This document shows, in pieces, positions 50,334-59,325 of a stretch of 64,000 nucleotides of DNA. The DNA lies in contig NZ_SJXD01000025.1 in NCBI RefSeq assembly GCF_004336745.1, positions 1 to 64,000 of the forward strand, in the 5' to 3' direction. Positions within the stretch are counted from its first letter, which is position 1, and each line of letters begins with the position of its first letter. The translations under genes were made by a program, and so were the position numbers. The notes below the pieces were generated by a model, which saw nothing but the letters and a program-made list of their open reading frames with translations, searched no databases and was not told the origin of the DNA. Source of the DNA: Roseococcus sp. SYP-B2431. GTDB lineage: Bacteria > Pseudomonadota > Alphaproteobacteria > Acetobacterales > Acetobacteraceae.

Positions 50334-50364
50334 GCAAAAAAAAGGGCGGCCGGAGCCGCCCTTT
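50334..50364 (-). terminator. Rho-independent terminator after the DUF2076 gene
   Basis: On the minus strand AAAGGGCGGC pairs perfectly with GCCGCCCTTT (10 bp, TCCG loop) and runs into an eight-base T-tract. On the plus strand the A-run is at 50336-50343 and the stem at 50341-50364. It is 10 bases past the DUF2076 stop, and is the clearest intrinsic terminator in the window. Confidence 0.9.
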
Positions 50365-50374
50365 CCTTCAGGCC

Positions 50375-51133
50375 TCAGGCCTGGTCGTCGTAGCCGCCGC
50401 CATCGTCGTAGCCGCCGGAGGCGTCGTTGTCGTAGCCCGCGTCCATCGCCCCGTTATCCGTGTTCGCGCCGTCGTAGCCGGCGCCCGTGGCGTCCTGCGT
50501 GCCCCAGCCGGAGGAGGCGGCCGCCGCGCCCGGATCGGTCCAGGCGGAGGAGGCCGGCACCGCCTCGTTGCCGAAGCTGCCGGCGGCGCCGGTGGCGGCC
50601 GAGGCGGCGCCATGGCTGCCGCTGAAGGCGTTCATCAGCATGTTGCCCACCACGAGGCCGCCCGCGACGCCGGCCGCCGTGGTCAGCGCGGTGCCGAGGA
50701 AGCCCGAGCCCTGCCGGCCCTGGATGGCCTGCGGATTGTAGTTCGGCGGATACTGCGGCTGCGGCGGCGGCGGCATCGGCGCCGGGCGCGAGCCGCCCAT
50801 GCCGAAGAAGCCGCGATTCTGCGCGGCCTGGGCCTGGCGCGTCTGGTTCTCCAGCTCCCATTCGAGTTGCTGGATCCGGTTCTGCGCTTCGACCAGCGCG
50901 TGCTCCTGCACGAAGGCGGTCTGCGTGATGCGGAACCGCGCCTCGGGGTAGCGGTTGAACAGCTCGGTGATCAGCGCATCGGCCTCAGCCTCGACGGGCG
51001 GCAGGGGGGCCTGCTGCGGGCCGGTCTGCGGGACGCGGCCTCCCCAGGGGCCGCTGGACGCCGGCGCCGCCCGGGATGCACCGGCAACGCGGGTGACGTA
51101 TTCCGTGATGATCCGGCGTTCTTCTTCCGTCAT
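50375..51133 (-). CDS. DUF2076 domain protein
   Basis: 252 aa, ATG. The N-terminus MTEEERRIITEYVTRVAG and the block LITELFNRYPEARFRITQTAFVQEHALVEAQNRIQQLEWEL (in short: RITQTAFVQEHALVEAQ) are DUF2076 signatures. A Pro/Gln-rich stretch (~125-145), a Gly/Ala-rich hydrophobic segment (~150-175) and an Asp/Gly/Tyr-rich tail with repeated GYD units follow. No signal peptide; function unknown. The family is often near stress or membrane-associated genes. Monocistronic, as a strong terminator follows and an AT-rich 109-base gap precedes it. Confidence 0.85.
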   Translation of the reverse strand: MTEEERRIITEYVTRVAGASRAAPASSGPWGGRVPQTGPQQAPLPPVEAEADALITELFNRYPEARFRITQTAFVQEHALVEAQNRIQQLEWELENQTRQAQAAQNRGFFGMGGSRPAPMPPPPQPQYPPNYNPQAIQGRQGSGFLGTALTTAAGVAGGLVVGNMLMNAFSGSHGAASAATGAAGSFGNEAVPASSAWTDPGAAAASSGWGTQDATGAGYDGANTDNGAMDAGYDNDASGGYDDGGGYDDQA

Positions 51134-51242
51134 GGGATCCTTGCCTCCGAAGGGGCGATGCAGGCGGCCCCTCTCCGGGATGAGACGTGGCCCGATTCGA
51201 CGCCGAATTCAAGAAGTGTGCTATCCGTAATCCATTCTCCAC

Positions 51243-51653
51243 CTAGCCGACCCGCGCCGGCAGGCCGAGCCGGCCCCATTCTATGGCCGGGCAGCGGTCC
51301 ATCACCACCTCGACGCCCTTGGCGCGGGCGCGTCCGGCGGCCGGCTCGTTCACCACGCCGAGCTGCAGCCAGACGGCGCGCGCCCCCAGCGTGACGGCCT
51401 CGTCCATGACCTTGCCGGCCTCCTCGCTGCGGCGGAAGACGTCCACCAGGTCGAGCGGGCCGGCCTCGGCGAGCTTGCCCACCACCTTGCGGCCATGGAT
51501 CTCCTGGCCCTCGAGGGTCGGGTTCACGGGGGTCACGTCATAGCCGCGGTTCAACAGGAACTTCATGACGCCATAGGAAGGGCGGTCCGGCCGGTCGGAG
51601 GCGCCGACCAGCGCGATGCGCCTCGTGGTCAGGAGCAGGTCCTTGATGTCCAT
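51243..51653 (-). CDS. CoA-binding protein (YccU-like)
   Basis: 136 aa from ATG 51653; AGGAGGA lies seven bases upstream, which favours it over the ATG six bases before. A compact Rossmann domain with RIALVGASDRPDRPSYGVMKFLLNRG and TPVNPTLEGQEIHG, the CoA-binding family related to the N-terminal half of succinyl-CoA ligase. No catalytic partner domain, so probably a CoA or nucleotide sensor. It is divergent from the S49 peptidase with only 54 bases between starts, which implies a shared control region. Confidence 0.88.
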   Translation of the reverse strand: MDIKDLLLTTRRIALVGASDRPDRPSYGVMKFLLNRGYDVTPVNPTLEGQEIHGRKVVGKLAEAGPLDLVDVFRRSEEAGKVMDEAVTLGARAVWLQLGVVNEPAAGRARAKGVEVVMDRCPAIEWGRLGLPARVG

Positions 51654-51707
51654 CGTCATTCCTCCTGGGTCTTGTGCCGTCGCGGCGGGTCCGCATGTCT
51701 TGCCACC

Positions 51708-52538
51708 ATGTGGTATCCCTTCCGCCCCCGCCCACCCCTCGTCGCGCTCGTCCGGCTGGAGGGGGTGATCGCGGCCCGCGCCGGCCCCTTCGCGGGTCTG
51801 AACGCCGCTGGCGTGAACCCCATCCTGGAGCGTGCCTTCGGGCTGAAGCGCCTGAAGGCCGTGTTCCTCGCCATCAACTCGCCGGGCGGCTCGCCGGTGC
51901 AGTCTTCGCTGATCGCGCGCCGCATCCGGCAACTCGCCGAGGAGAAGAAGGTGCCGGTGATCGCCGTGGCCGAGGACGCGGCGGCCTCGGGCGGCTACTG
52001 GATCGCCTGCGCGGCGGACGAGATCATCGCCGATCCGGCCTCCATCCTGGGCTCGGTCGGCGTGATCTCGGCCGGCTTCGGCTTCCAGGAGGCGATCGGG
52101 CGCCTCGGCATCGAGCGGCGGGTTCGGACGGCGGGGACGCAGAAATCCCTCAATGATCCCTTCCGGCCGCAGGCGCCGGAGGACACCGCACGCCTGGAGG
52201 AGCTGCTCGTCCAGCTTCATGTCGAGTTCAAGGACTGGGTGCGGAGCCGGCGCGGCGCGCAGCTGAAGGCGCCGGAGGACGAGCTCTTCACCGGCCGCTT
52301 CTGGATCGGCCGCCGCGCCCTGGAGCTGGGCCTTTGCGATGGGCTCGGCGATGCGCAGGGCGAGGCCAGGCGCCGCTTCGGCGACAAGGTCCGGGTGGTG
52401 ACGGTCGGTGCCCGCCGCCGGCGCTTCCCGATGAGCCTGCTGCCGGGCGCCGGCGCCATGGTGGATGCGGGGAGGCTGGCCGCGGGGGCGCTGGAGGCGG
52501 CGGAGGAGCGGGCGGCCTGGGGCCGGCTCGGGCTGTAG
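51708..52538 (+). CDS. S49-family serine peptidase (SppA/SohB-like)
   Basis: 276 aa from ATG 51708. Catalytic dyad residues visible: Ser94 in AASGGYW and Lys146 in AGTQKSL, with the INSPGGSP loop (~60-68) and a GSVGVIS segment. This is the signal-peptide-peptidase fold of compact type. There is no obvious N-terminal TM helix: the start MWYPFRPRPPLVALVRLEG is only mildly hydrophobic, so it may be cytosolic or peripheral. Function: cleavage of leftover signal peptides or other membrane peptides. Confidence 0.92.
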   Translation: MWYPFRPRPPLVALVRLEGVIAARAGPFAGLNAAGVNPILERAFGLKRLKAVFLAINSPGGSPVQSSLIARRIRQLAEEKKVPVIAVAEDAAASGGYWIACAADEIIADPASILGSVGVISAGFGFQEAIGRLGIERRVRTAGTQKSLNDPFRPQAPEDTARLEELLVQLHVEFKDWVRSRRGAQLKAPEDELFTGRFWIGRRALELGLCDGLGDAQGEARRRFGDKVRVVTVGARRRRFPMSLLPGAGAMVDAGRLAAGALEAAEERAAWGRLGL

Positions 52539-52949
52539 CTACTCCCGCAGGGGAATCCGCACCTGGGCCAGCCAGTTCTCCAGGTTGTAGTAATTGGTCA
52601 CCCGCGAGATCTTGCCGTCCCGGATGGCGAAGAAGGCGCCGACCGGCAGCACGTAGCTCTGGCCTTCCGCCCGCGGCAGCCCGTCATCGGCGGCGAGATA
52701 GGTGCCGCGGATGGTGAACTCGGCGGCGGCGCGGTGGCCGTCGGGCGTCGCCATTACGACGAGATCCTCGACGCGCTCGCGGTAGCTGCGCTCCATCCGG
52801 ACGAGGAAGGCGCGGAAGGCCTCCACGCCATGCTCGCGCCTGCCCTGGTTGATGTCGTGCACCACGTCCTCGGTCAGGCATTCCAGCATGCCCGCCCAGT
52901 CGCCCGCGTCGAAGGCGGTGTAGTAGCGGCGGACCAGGGCCTCGCTCAT
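52539..52949 (-). CDS. NTF2-like / SnoaL-family protein
   Basis: 136 aa, ATG. A single cone-shaped NTF2-like fold: MSEALVRRYYTAFDAGDWAGMLECLTEDVVHDIN at the start (short form RRYYTAFDAGDW), and FFAIRDGKISRVTNYYN in the last strand. Such proteins are ketosteroid-isomerase-like, often small-molecule enzymes or binding proteins. The start overlaps the stop of the racemase-family gene by four bases, so it is co-translated and may act on the same molecule. It converges with the S49 gene with no gap. Confidence 0.87.
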   Translation of the reverse strand: MSEALVRRYYTAFDAGDWAGMLECLTEDVVHDINQGRREHGVEAFRAFLVRMERSYRERVEDLVVMATPDGHRAAAEFTIRGTYLAADDGLPRAEGQSYVLPVGAFFAIRDGKISRVTNYYNLENWLAQVRIPLRE

Positions 52950-53617
52950 ACGGAGACGGTCGCCGGCACGCGGGCGCCCATCACGGCCAGGATCGCGGCC
53001 ACCGCAGCGGCCTGGCAGGGTTCGATGACCGGCAGGCCGCTCGCCTCGGCCGCCACGCCCACATGCCCTGCCATGCCGGCGCAGCCCAGGACGATGACCT
53101 CCGCCCCCTGCGCCTTCAGCTCGCGCGCCGCCGCGGCGATGCGGGCCTGCGGCGCCACCGGGTCGGTCAGGACCTCCATCGGCAGGTCCAGCGGGATCCA
53201 GGCGGCCATCTGCCCCTCGACGCCGAGGCTTTGCAGCGCCCGGCGCTGGCGCGGCAGGGACTTCTGCGTGAAGCCGATGACGCCGAAGCGCTCGGCCCGC
53301 GTCAGCGCCGCGGTCACGGCGCAGCGGAACATGCCGAGCACCGGCTTGTCGGTCACGGTGCGGACGGCCTCCAGCCCGGGGTCGCTGACGCAGCCGATGA
53401 CATAGGCATCCGCCGCCTCGCGCTCGACCTCGCGGCAGAGCGGCTCGGCCACGCCGAACCAGTCGCGCCAGGTGACGATGGCCGGCGGCCCCTCGGCCAG
53501 CCGGGTCACGTCGATTCGCGGCAGCCCGGGGCCGGCGAAGGGGGCGACGGCCTCCACGATCCCGTCGGTGCAGGAGCGGGAGGAATTGGGATTGATGATC
53601 AGGATGCGGCTATGCAT
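52946..53617 (-). CDS. Aspartate/glutamate (hydantoin) racemase-family protein
   Basis: 223 aa from ATG 53617 (MHSRILIINPNSS). The longer upstream frame is not conserved-looking. Two catalytic cysteines are present: C76 (VIGCVSDPG) and C179 (VLGCAGMAG), the cofactor-independent two-base racemase pair. NPNSS at the N-terminus points to the hydantoin racemase/AroM-like branch. Likely substrate: an amino acid derivative, hydantoin or maleate-like acid. Coupled to an NTF2-like protein downstream. Confidence 0.88.
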   Translation of the reverse strand: MHSRILIINPNSSRSCTDGIVEAVAPFAGPGLPRIDVTRLAEGPPAIVTWRDWFGVAEPLCREVEREAADAYVIGCVSDPGLEAVRTVTDKPVLGMFRCAVTAALTRAERFGVIGFTQKSLPRQRRALQSLGVEGQMAAWIPLDLPMEVLTDPVAPQARIAAAARELKAQGAEVIVLGCAGMAGHVGVAAEASGLPVIEPCQAAAVAAILAVMGARVPATVSV

Positions 53618-53687
53618 TTCGGGAGCATGGCAGAAAGCGGTTTTTGTTGCCATCTTGGAGCTCGCAACAGCATTAGTGCGGTGCACC

Positions 53688-54107
53688 ATGCCCGATATCG
53701 CCCCCTCCGCCTGGGAACCGGATCGCCGTGCTCCCGAGGCGCTTTACGCCGCTCCTCCGCTGAAGACGGCGCTGTGGCGCGGCATGCGCAACCGCTGCCC
53801 GATCTGCGGCGAGGGCAAGGTGTTCAAGGGCTTCCTTCGCGTGGTGGACCAGTGCGAGAACTGCGCCGCCCCCCTCGGCAGCCTCCGCGCCGACGACGCG
53901 CCGCCCTATTTCACGATCTTCATCGCGGGCCATCTCTTCATCCCCCCGGTGCTCATGATCGAGCGGCACTTCTCGCCGCCGATGTGGATCCAGATGGTGG
54001 TCTGGGTGCCGCTCTTCGCGATCGCGACCACCCTGCTGCTGCGTCCGGTCAAGGGCGCGACGGTCGGGCTGATGAGCCGCTTTGGTTTCAACCAGCCGCG
54101 AAGCTGA
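53688..54107 (+). CDS. DUF983 membrane protein
   Basis: 139 aa from ATG 53688. A CPIC...CENC pair of CxxC motifs (RCPICGEGKVFKGFL and DQCENCAAPLG) makes a zinc or heme-binding ribbon on the cytosolic side, followed by two TM helices (~80-100 and ~107-127). DUF983 proteins occur beside cytochrome-oxidase genes in some alphaproteobacteria, but none is here. Function unknown. Four bases separate its stop from the start of the UPF0262 gene. Confidence 0.86.
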   Translation: MPDIAPSAWEPDRRAPEALYAAPPLKTALWRGMRNRCPICGEGKVFKGFLRVVDQCENCAAPLGSLRADDAPPYFTIFIAGHLFIPPVLMIERHFSPPMWIQMVVWVPLFAIATTLLLRPVKGATVGLMSRFGFNQPRS

Positions 54108-54111
54108 CGCC

Positions 54112-54582
54112 GTGGGCGAGCGCCGGCTGATCCGGATCGAGCTGCCTGACGCCCCGCCTCCGCCCTCCACCTATGCCGAGGCCGACCGGCGCCAGGCCAT
54201 CGACGACCTGCTGCGCGGCAACAGCTTCGCGCCCGCCGGGCTGGGCCCCGGCCCCTTCTCGCTGCATCTGATGGTGCGCGAAGGGCGGCTGGTCTTCGAC
54301 ATCCGCGATGCCGACGACCGGCCCTTGCGGGCCATCATCCTGGTGCTCGGGCCCTTCCGGCGTCTGATCAAGGACTATCTGATGCTGGTCGCGAATCATG
54401 AGGAGGCGGTGACCACGGGCGCCATGGACGCCCGGGTCCAGGCCATCGACATGGGCCGGCGCGGCCTCCACAACGAGGCGGCAGAGCTGCTGACGCTCCG
54501 CCTCGAGGGCAGGATCGACGTGGATTTCGAGACGGCGCGGCGGCTCTTCACGCTGGTCGCCGCCCTGCATCAGAGGGTTTGA
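54112..54582 (+). CDS. UPF0262 family protein
   Basis: 156 aa from GTG 54112. The full-length family pattern is clear: RLIRIELPDA near the start, NSFAP, GPFSLHLMVREGRLVFDIRD, LGPFRRLIKDY, and AIDMGRRGLHNEAAELL with DFETARRLFTLV at the end. UPF0262 is an alphaproteobacterial family of unknown function. It directly follows the DUF983 gene and precedes mtnA after a 152-base gap. Confidence 0.9.
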   Translation: MGERRLIRIELPDAPPPPSTYAEADRRQAIDDLLRGNSFAPAGLGPGPFSLHLMVREGRLVFDIRDADDRPLRAIILVLGPFRRLIKDYLMLVANHEEAVTTGAMDARVQAIDMGRRGLHNEAAELLTLRLEGRIDVDFETARRLFTLVAALHQRV

Positions 54583-54734
54583 GCGGGTGGCCGACCTTTC
54601 CCCGAGGGGCGGCCTCACGCAGGATCCGGCCGGGACTGCGGCCGGCGCTGCCCAACCGAGTTTCCACCCGGCGCGCTCGTCGCGCAGCGAAGCCGGACGC
54701 GCGGCGCGCGCGCCCGGCGTTTGAGGGCAAATGC

Positions 54735-55795
<1,061 letters not shown>

Positions 55796-55814
<19 letters not shown>

Positions 55815-56020
55815 GACCCGCCGAGGCGGTGGATGTCCGTCCGGCCGCGCTCGAGGAACTGCAGGCCCAGGACGATGAGCACGCCGCCCGCCGCCGCGGC
55901 GACCGCGGCCGAGCCCGGCGCGACCCGGCCCGGCGCCATGCCGTCGGTCAGCAATATGCCGACGACGCCCAAAATCAGGGCGAGGCCGAAGAGGACGAGG
56001 CTGAAACCGAAGCGCTGCAT
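55796..56020 (-). CDS. Small two-helix membrane protein, hypothetical
   Basis: 74 aa from ATG 56020, with AGGAG nine bases upstream. Two hydrophobic helices (~5-24 and ~38-58) around a short GMAPGRVAPG loop, then a polar tail. No family recognised. Its end overlaps the 3' end of mtnA on the other strand by 19 bases, which is the only odd feature. A longer upstream frame was rejected because only this region is membrane-like and has a ribosome binding site. Confidence 0.65.
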
Positions 56021-56179
56021 GGTGGTGATCTCCTGAGCTTCCTTCTCGCTCCGGTCCGGGGCGGCAAGACGGAGGAAGCAGGGCATTTTCGGGGCAGCGC
56101 TGCTTACCCCGAAGGCAAGTTGCGTCGCGGCGCGAAGCCATGGAAGCTGGCGCCGCAAGTTTCAGAAGGTCACCCCCTC

Positions 56180-57019
56180 ATGCGACGTTTCCTCCTCGCC
56201 GCAGCCCTGGCGGCCACGGTCTCGGCTCCCGCTCTGGCGCAGTCCCAGCCGCCCCTGCGATGCGGCGTGGACGGCACCTTCGCGCCCCACGCCTTCCCCT
56301 CGCTGCAGGGCGGCGTGCAGGGCTTCCAGATCGACCTCTTCCGCGAGGTCGCGCGCCGGATGGGCCGGGAGATCGTGATCGACAGCGCGAGCTTCTCGGG
56401 CCTCATCCCCGCGCTCAACGCCGGCCGCTACGACTTCCTCTGCGCGCCGACGACCGTGACGCCCGAGCGCGCGGCGGCGCTGCTCTTCACCGAGGGCTAT
56501 ATCTGGACCGAGCTGCAGTTCGGCATCCGTCGCGGCACGTCTCCCATCCGCTCCGAGGAGGATCTGCGCGGCAAGACCATCAGCGTGAACAAGGGCACGC
56601 CCTACGAGGCCTGGGTGCGCAACAACGCCGAGCGGCTGAACCTGACGCTGCTTGCCTTCGACACCCAGCCCGACGCGGTGCAGGCCGTCATCCAGGGCCG
56701 GGCCTATGCCAACCTCTCCGGCAACACCGTCATCCGCTACAGCGCGAGCCGCACGCCGCAGTTCATCGCCGACTTCGCGCTGCCGGGCACGCGCTTCCAC
56801 TGGGGCACGCCCTTCCGGCAGGATTCCGGCGCGCTGCGCAACCAGGTCGAGGACGTGATCGTCTGCATGAAGCGCGACGGCACCATCGCCCGGATGAGCG
56901 AGAAGTGGTTCGGCAGCCGGCCGGGGCCCGACCAGGCGGAGGTGATCACCTTCCCCGGCTACGGGCCGCCCGATCTGCCGGGCTACGACCCGACGCCCCA
57001 GAACCCCACTTGCGGTTGA
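56180..57019 (+). CDS. Amino-acid-type ABC transporter substrate-binding protein
   Basis: 279 aa from ATG 56180, with AGAAGG about ten bases before. Sec signal MRRFLLAAALAATVSAPALAQ. The mature domain is family 3: LRCGVDGTFAPHAFPSLQGG, GFQIDLFREVARRMG and DFLCAPTTVTPERAAAL, ending in MKRDGTIARMSEKWFG. It binds a polar or acidic amino acid in the periplasm. The C-terminal extension after ~255 is Pro-rich. It is the first gene of a three-gene transporter unit. Confidence 0.9.
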   Translation: MRRFLLAAALAATVSAPALAQSQPPLRCGVDGTFAPHAFPSLQGGVQGFQIDLFREVARRMGREIVIDSASFSGLIPALNAGRYDFLCAPTTVTPERAAALLFTEGYIWTELQFGIRRGTSPIRSEEDLRGKTISVNKGTPYEAWVRNNAERLNLTLLAFDTQPDAVQAVIQGRAYANLSGNTVIRYSASRTPQFIADFALPGTRFHWGTPFRQDSGALRNQVEDVIVCMKRDGTIARMSEKWFGSRPGPDQAEVITFPGYGPPDLPGYDPTPQNPTCG

Positions 57020-57056
57020 GGGCAGGCGAGGGGCGCCGCCCCTCGACTCCGTTTCC

Positions 57057-57737
57057 ATGAGCAACTGGGACAAGTTCACCGACAGCTTCTTCAACGCGCG
57101 CGTGGCCTGGGAATACGCGCCGAAGATCCTGGACGGGCTCTGGCTGACCATCCTGCTGGCGGCCTGCATCATCATCGCCGGCGTTCTCGCCGGGCTGGTG
57201 CTGGCCGTGATTCGCGCCATGGGCGTCCGGCCGCTGAACTGGCTCATCATCTTCACGGTGGACCTGTTCCGGGCCCTGCCGCCGCTGGTCATCATCGTGC
57301 TGATCTTCTTCGGGCTGCCCGCGGCCGGCATCTCCATGTCCGGCTTCGTCGCGGCCTGGCTGGCGCTATCGCTCGTGCTGATGGCCTTCTCCGAGGAGAT
57401 CTTCTGGGCCGGCATCACCGCCGTGCCGACGGGCCAGTGGGAGGCCTCGCGCAGCCTGGGCCTGCCCTTTCTCGTGACCTTCGTGCTGGTCATCCTGCCG
57501 CAGGCGGTCCGCATGGTGATCCCGCCGCTGGTGAACCGCACCATCTCCATCACCAAGGGCACGGCGCTGGCCTCGGTGGTGGCGGTGCCGGACATCCTGG
57601 GCGCGGCGCAGGCCGGCGTCTCCTTCTCCTTCAATCCGACGCCGCTCACGCTGGGCGCCGTGGCCTATCTGATCCTCTTCCTCCCTGTCGTGATCGTCGG
57701 CCGGTGGGTCGAGGCGCGCTTCGCGTGGAAGCGCTAG
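57057..57737 (+). CDS. Amino acid ABC transporter permease (1)
   Basis: 226 aa, ATG. Five TM helices and the HisMQ-type loop EASRSLGLPFLVTFVLVILPQA, the EAA motif that docks the ATPase. It pairs with the second permease downstream. It lies 37 bases after the receptor gene. Confidence 0.92.
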   Translation: MSNWDKFTDSFFNARVAWEYAPKILDGLWLTILLAACIIIAGVLAGLVLAVIRAMGVRPLNWLIIFTVDLFRALPPLVIIVLIFFGLPAAGISMSGFVAAWLALSLVLMAFSEEIFWAGITAVPTGQWEASRSLGLPFLVTFVLVILPQAVRMVIPPLVNRTISITKGTALASVVAVPDILGAAQAGVSFSFNPTPLTLGAVAYLILFLPVVIVGRWVEARFAWKR

Positions 57738-57809
57738 CGCCATGCGATCTTGGAGCGCCGGAGCGCGTGAGCCCGAGGAGCGGAGCGTGAACCGCCTGGT
57801 CCAAAGCTG

Positions 57810-58484
57810 ATGCAGGACTTCATCGAGGCCTTCTTCAACTTCGGGATCCTGGCCGAGGCCTGGCCGATCCTGCTCGACGGGCTGTTGCAGACCCTGCTGA
57901 TCTCCGCCCTCGTCGTGCCGCTCGGCATCCTCGGCGGGCTGATCCTGGCCCTGCTCTCCACCGCGAAGACGCGCTGGATCCGCTGGCCGCTGATGGCCTG
58001 GGTGGACGTGTTCCGCTCCCTGCCGCCGCTGGTGCTGCTGGTCTTCATCTATGCCGGCCTGCCCTTCGCCGGCTTCGAGGTCTCGGCCTTCACCGCGGTC
58101 GCGATCGGCTTCTTCCTCAACACCGGCGCCTATTACGGCGAGATCATGCGTGCCGGCATCCAGAGCGTGCCGGCCGGACAGATGGAGGCGGCGCGCTCGC
58201 TGGGGCTTTCCCGCGCGCAGGGGATGCGGCTGGTGGTTCTGCCGCAGGCCTTCCGCAACGTGCTGCCCGACCTCATCTCCAACACGCTGGAGGTGGTGAA
58301 GCTCACCTCCATCGCGGCGGTGGTGGCGCTGCCGGAACTGCTCTTCCAGGCGCGCCAGGCGCAGAGCGTGACCTTCAACGCGACGCCGATCATGGCGGCC
58401 GCGGTCGCCTATTTCATCCTGCTCTGGCCGGTCGTCCGGCTGCTGTCGAAGCTGGAGAACCGGCAGCTCGCTAGGCGAACTTGA
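57810..58484 (+). CDS. Amino acid ABC transporter permease (2)
   Basis: 224 aa, ATG. Five TM helices with the EAA loop EAARSLGLSRAQGMRLVVLPQA. It is a paralogue of the preceding gene, with which it forms the heterodimeric channel. The last 14 bases overlap the end of the MaoC-type gene on the other strand. The ATPase gene that normally completes this operon is absent, so an ATP-binding subunit must be shared from elsewhere. Confidence 0.92.
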   Translation: MQDFIEAFFNFGILAEAWPILLDGLLQTLLISALVVPLGILGGLILALLSTAKTRWIRWPLMAWVDVFRSLPPLVLLVFIYAGLPFAGFEVSAFTAVAIGFFLNTGAYYGEIMRAGIQSVPAGQMEAARSLGLSRAQGMRLVVLPQAFRNVLPDLISNTLEVVKLTSIAAVVALPELLFQARQAQSVTFNATPIMAAAVAYFILLWPVVRLLSKLENRQLARRT

Positions 58485-59325
58485 AGAGGCCGTTGCTCAC
58501 CACGACCACGGCGCGCTCGACCACGCGCGCCCGGAAGGACGCGCCGCCGGCCTCGCGCCAGATCTCCGTGCGGATGGTCTCGCCCGGATAGACCGGCGAG
58601 GAGAAGCGCAGGTCCATCCGGCCGAATTTTTCCGGACTGTAGTCGCAGAGTTCGCGCATCAGGGCGTGGCACACCACGCCGAAGGTGCAGAGCCCGTGCA
58701 GGATGGGCGCCTTGAAGCCGGCCGCGCTGGCCACGCCGGGATCGATGTGCAGCGGGTTGTGGTCGCCGTTCAGGCGGTAATAGGCGGCCTGCTCGGGCCG
58801 GGTCGCGAGGTCGAGCGTGATGTCCGGCGTGCCCTCCGGCTCCGGATGCGGCTTCTTCACCGGGCCGGGCTGGCCGCCGAAGCCGCCGTCGCCGCGGGCG
58901 AAGGTGGTCTGCTCCAGCGTCGCGAGCTTCTCGCCGGTCGCGGCGTCCACCACCACGCGCTCGGAGTAGATCATGGCGCCCTTGCCGGGGCCCCGATCCA
59001 CGATGCCGGTGACCTTCGTCGTGCCCAGGATCTCGCCGGAGGCGGGCAGGGGCTTGTGCAGGATCAGCGACTGCTCGCCATGCACGACCTTCACCCAGTC
59101 CACGCCGGTCGCCGGGTCCTTCACCCAGAAGCCGGGATAGCCGAGCACCACGGCCATGGAGGGCATGGCGCGCAGCTCCGGCTCATAGGTGAAGGGCAGC
59201 TGGCGCAGGTCCAGCGGGTCCTGGCCGAGGCCGATGGAGAGGTTGTAGAGCGCCGTGTCCTGCCAGCGGATCGTGCTGCGGATCTCCGGGATGGGGTGGG
59301 CGAGGAGCTTCTTCTCGTCGATCAC
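58471..59325 (-). CDS. MaoC-type enoyl-CoA hydratase 2 family protein
   Basis: 284 aa, ATG. A double hot-dog protein: N-terminal half with YNLSIGLGQDPLDLRQLPFTYE, C-terminal half with the hydratase-2 motif YRLNGDHNPLHIDPGVASAAGF, where Asp and His are catalytic, and LHGLCTFG. It hydrates 2-enoyl-CoA to the (R)-3-hydroxyacyl-CoA in fatty acid or side-chain degradation. It starts four bases inside the stop of the acyl-CoA synthetase gene, so the two are coupled. Confidence 0.92.
   Translation of the reverse strand: MIDEKKLLAHPIPEIRSTIRWQDTALYNLSIGLGQDPLDLRQLPFTYEPELRAMPSMAVVLGYPGFWVKDPATGVDWVKVVHGEQSLILHKPLPASGEILGTTKVTGIVDRGPGKGAMIYSERVVVDAATGEKLATLEQTTFARGDGGFGGQPGPVKKPHPEPEGTPDITLDLATRPEQAAYYRLNGDHNPLHIDPGVASAAGFKAPILHGLCTFGVVCHALMRELCDYSPEKFGRMDLRFSSPVYPGETIRTEIWREAGGASFRARVVERAVVVVSNGLFKFA

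Noticed and set aside
54583-54734. SAM-type riboswitch upstream of mtnA
   Set aside because: I see no recognisable SAM-II or SAM-I core; the stretch is only GC-rich with weak stems.
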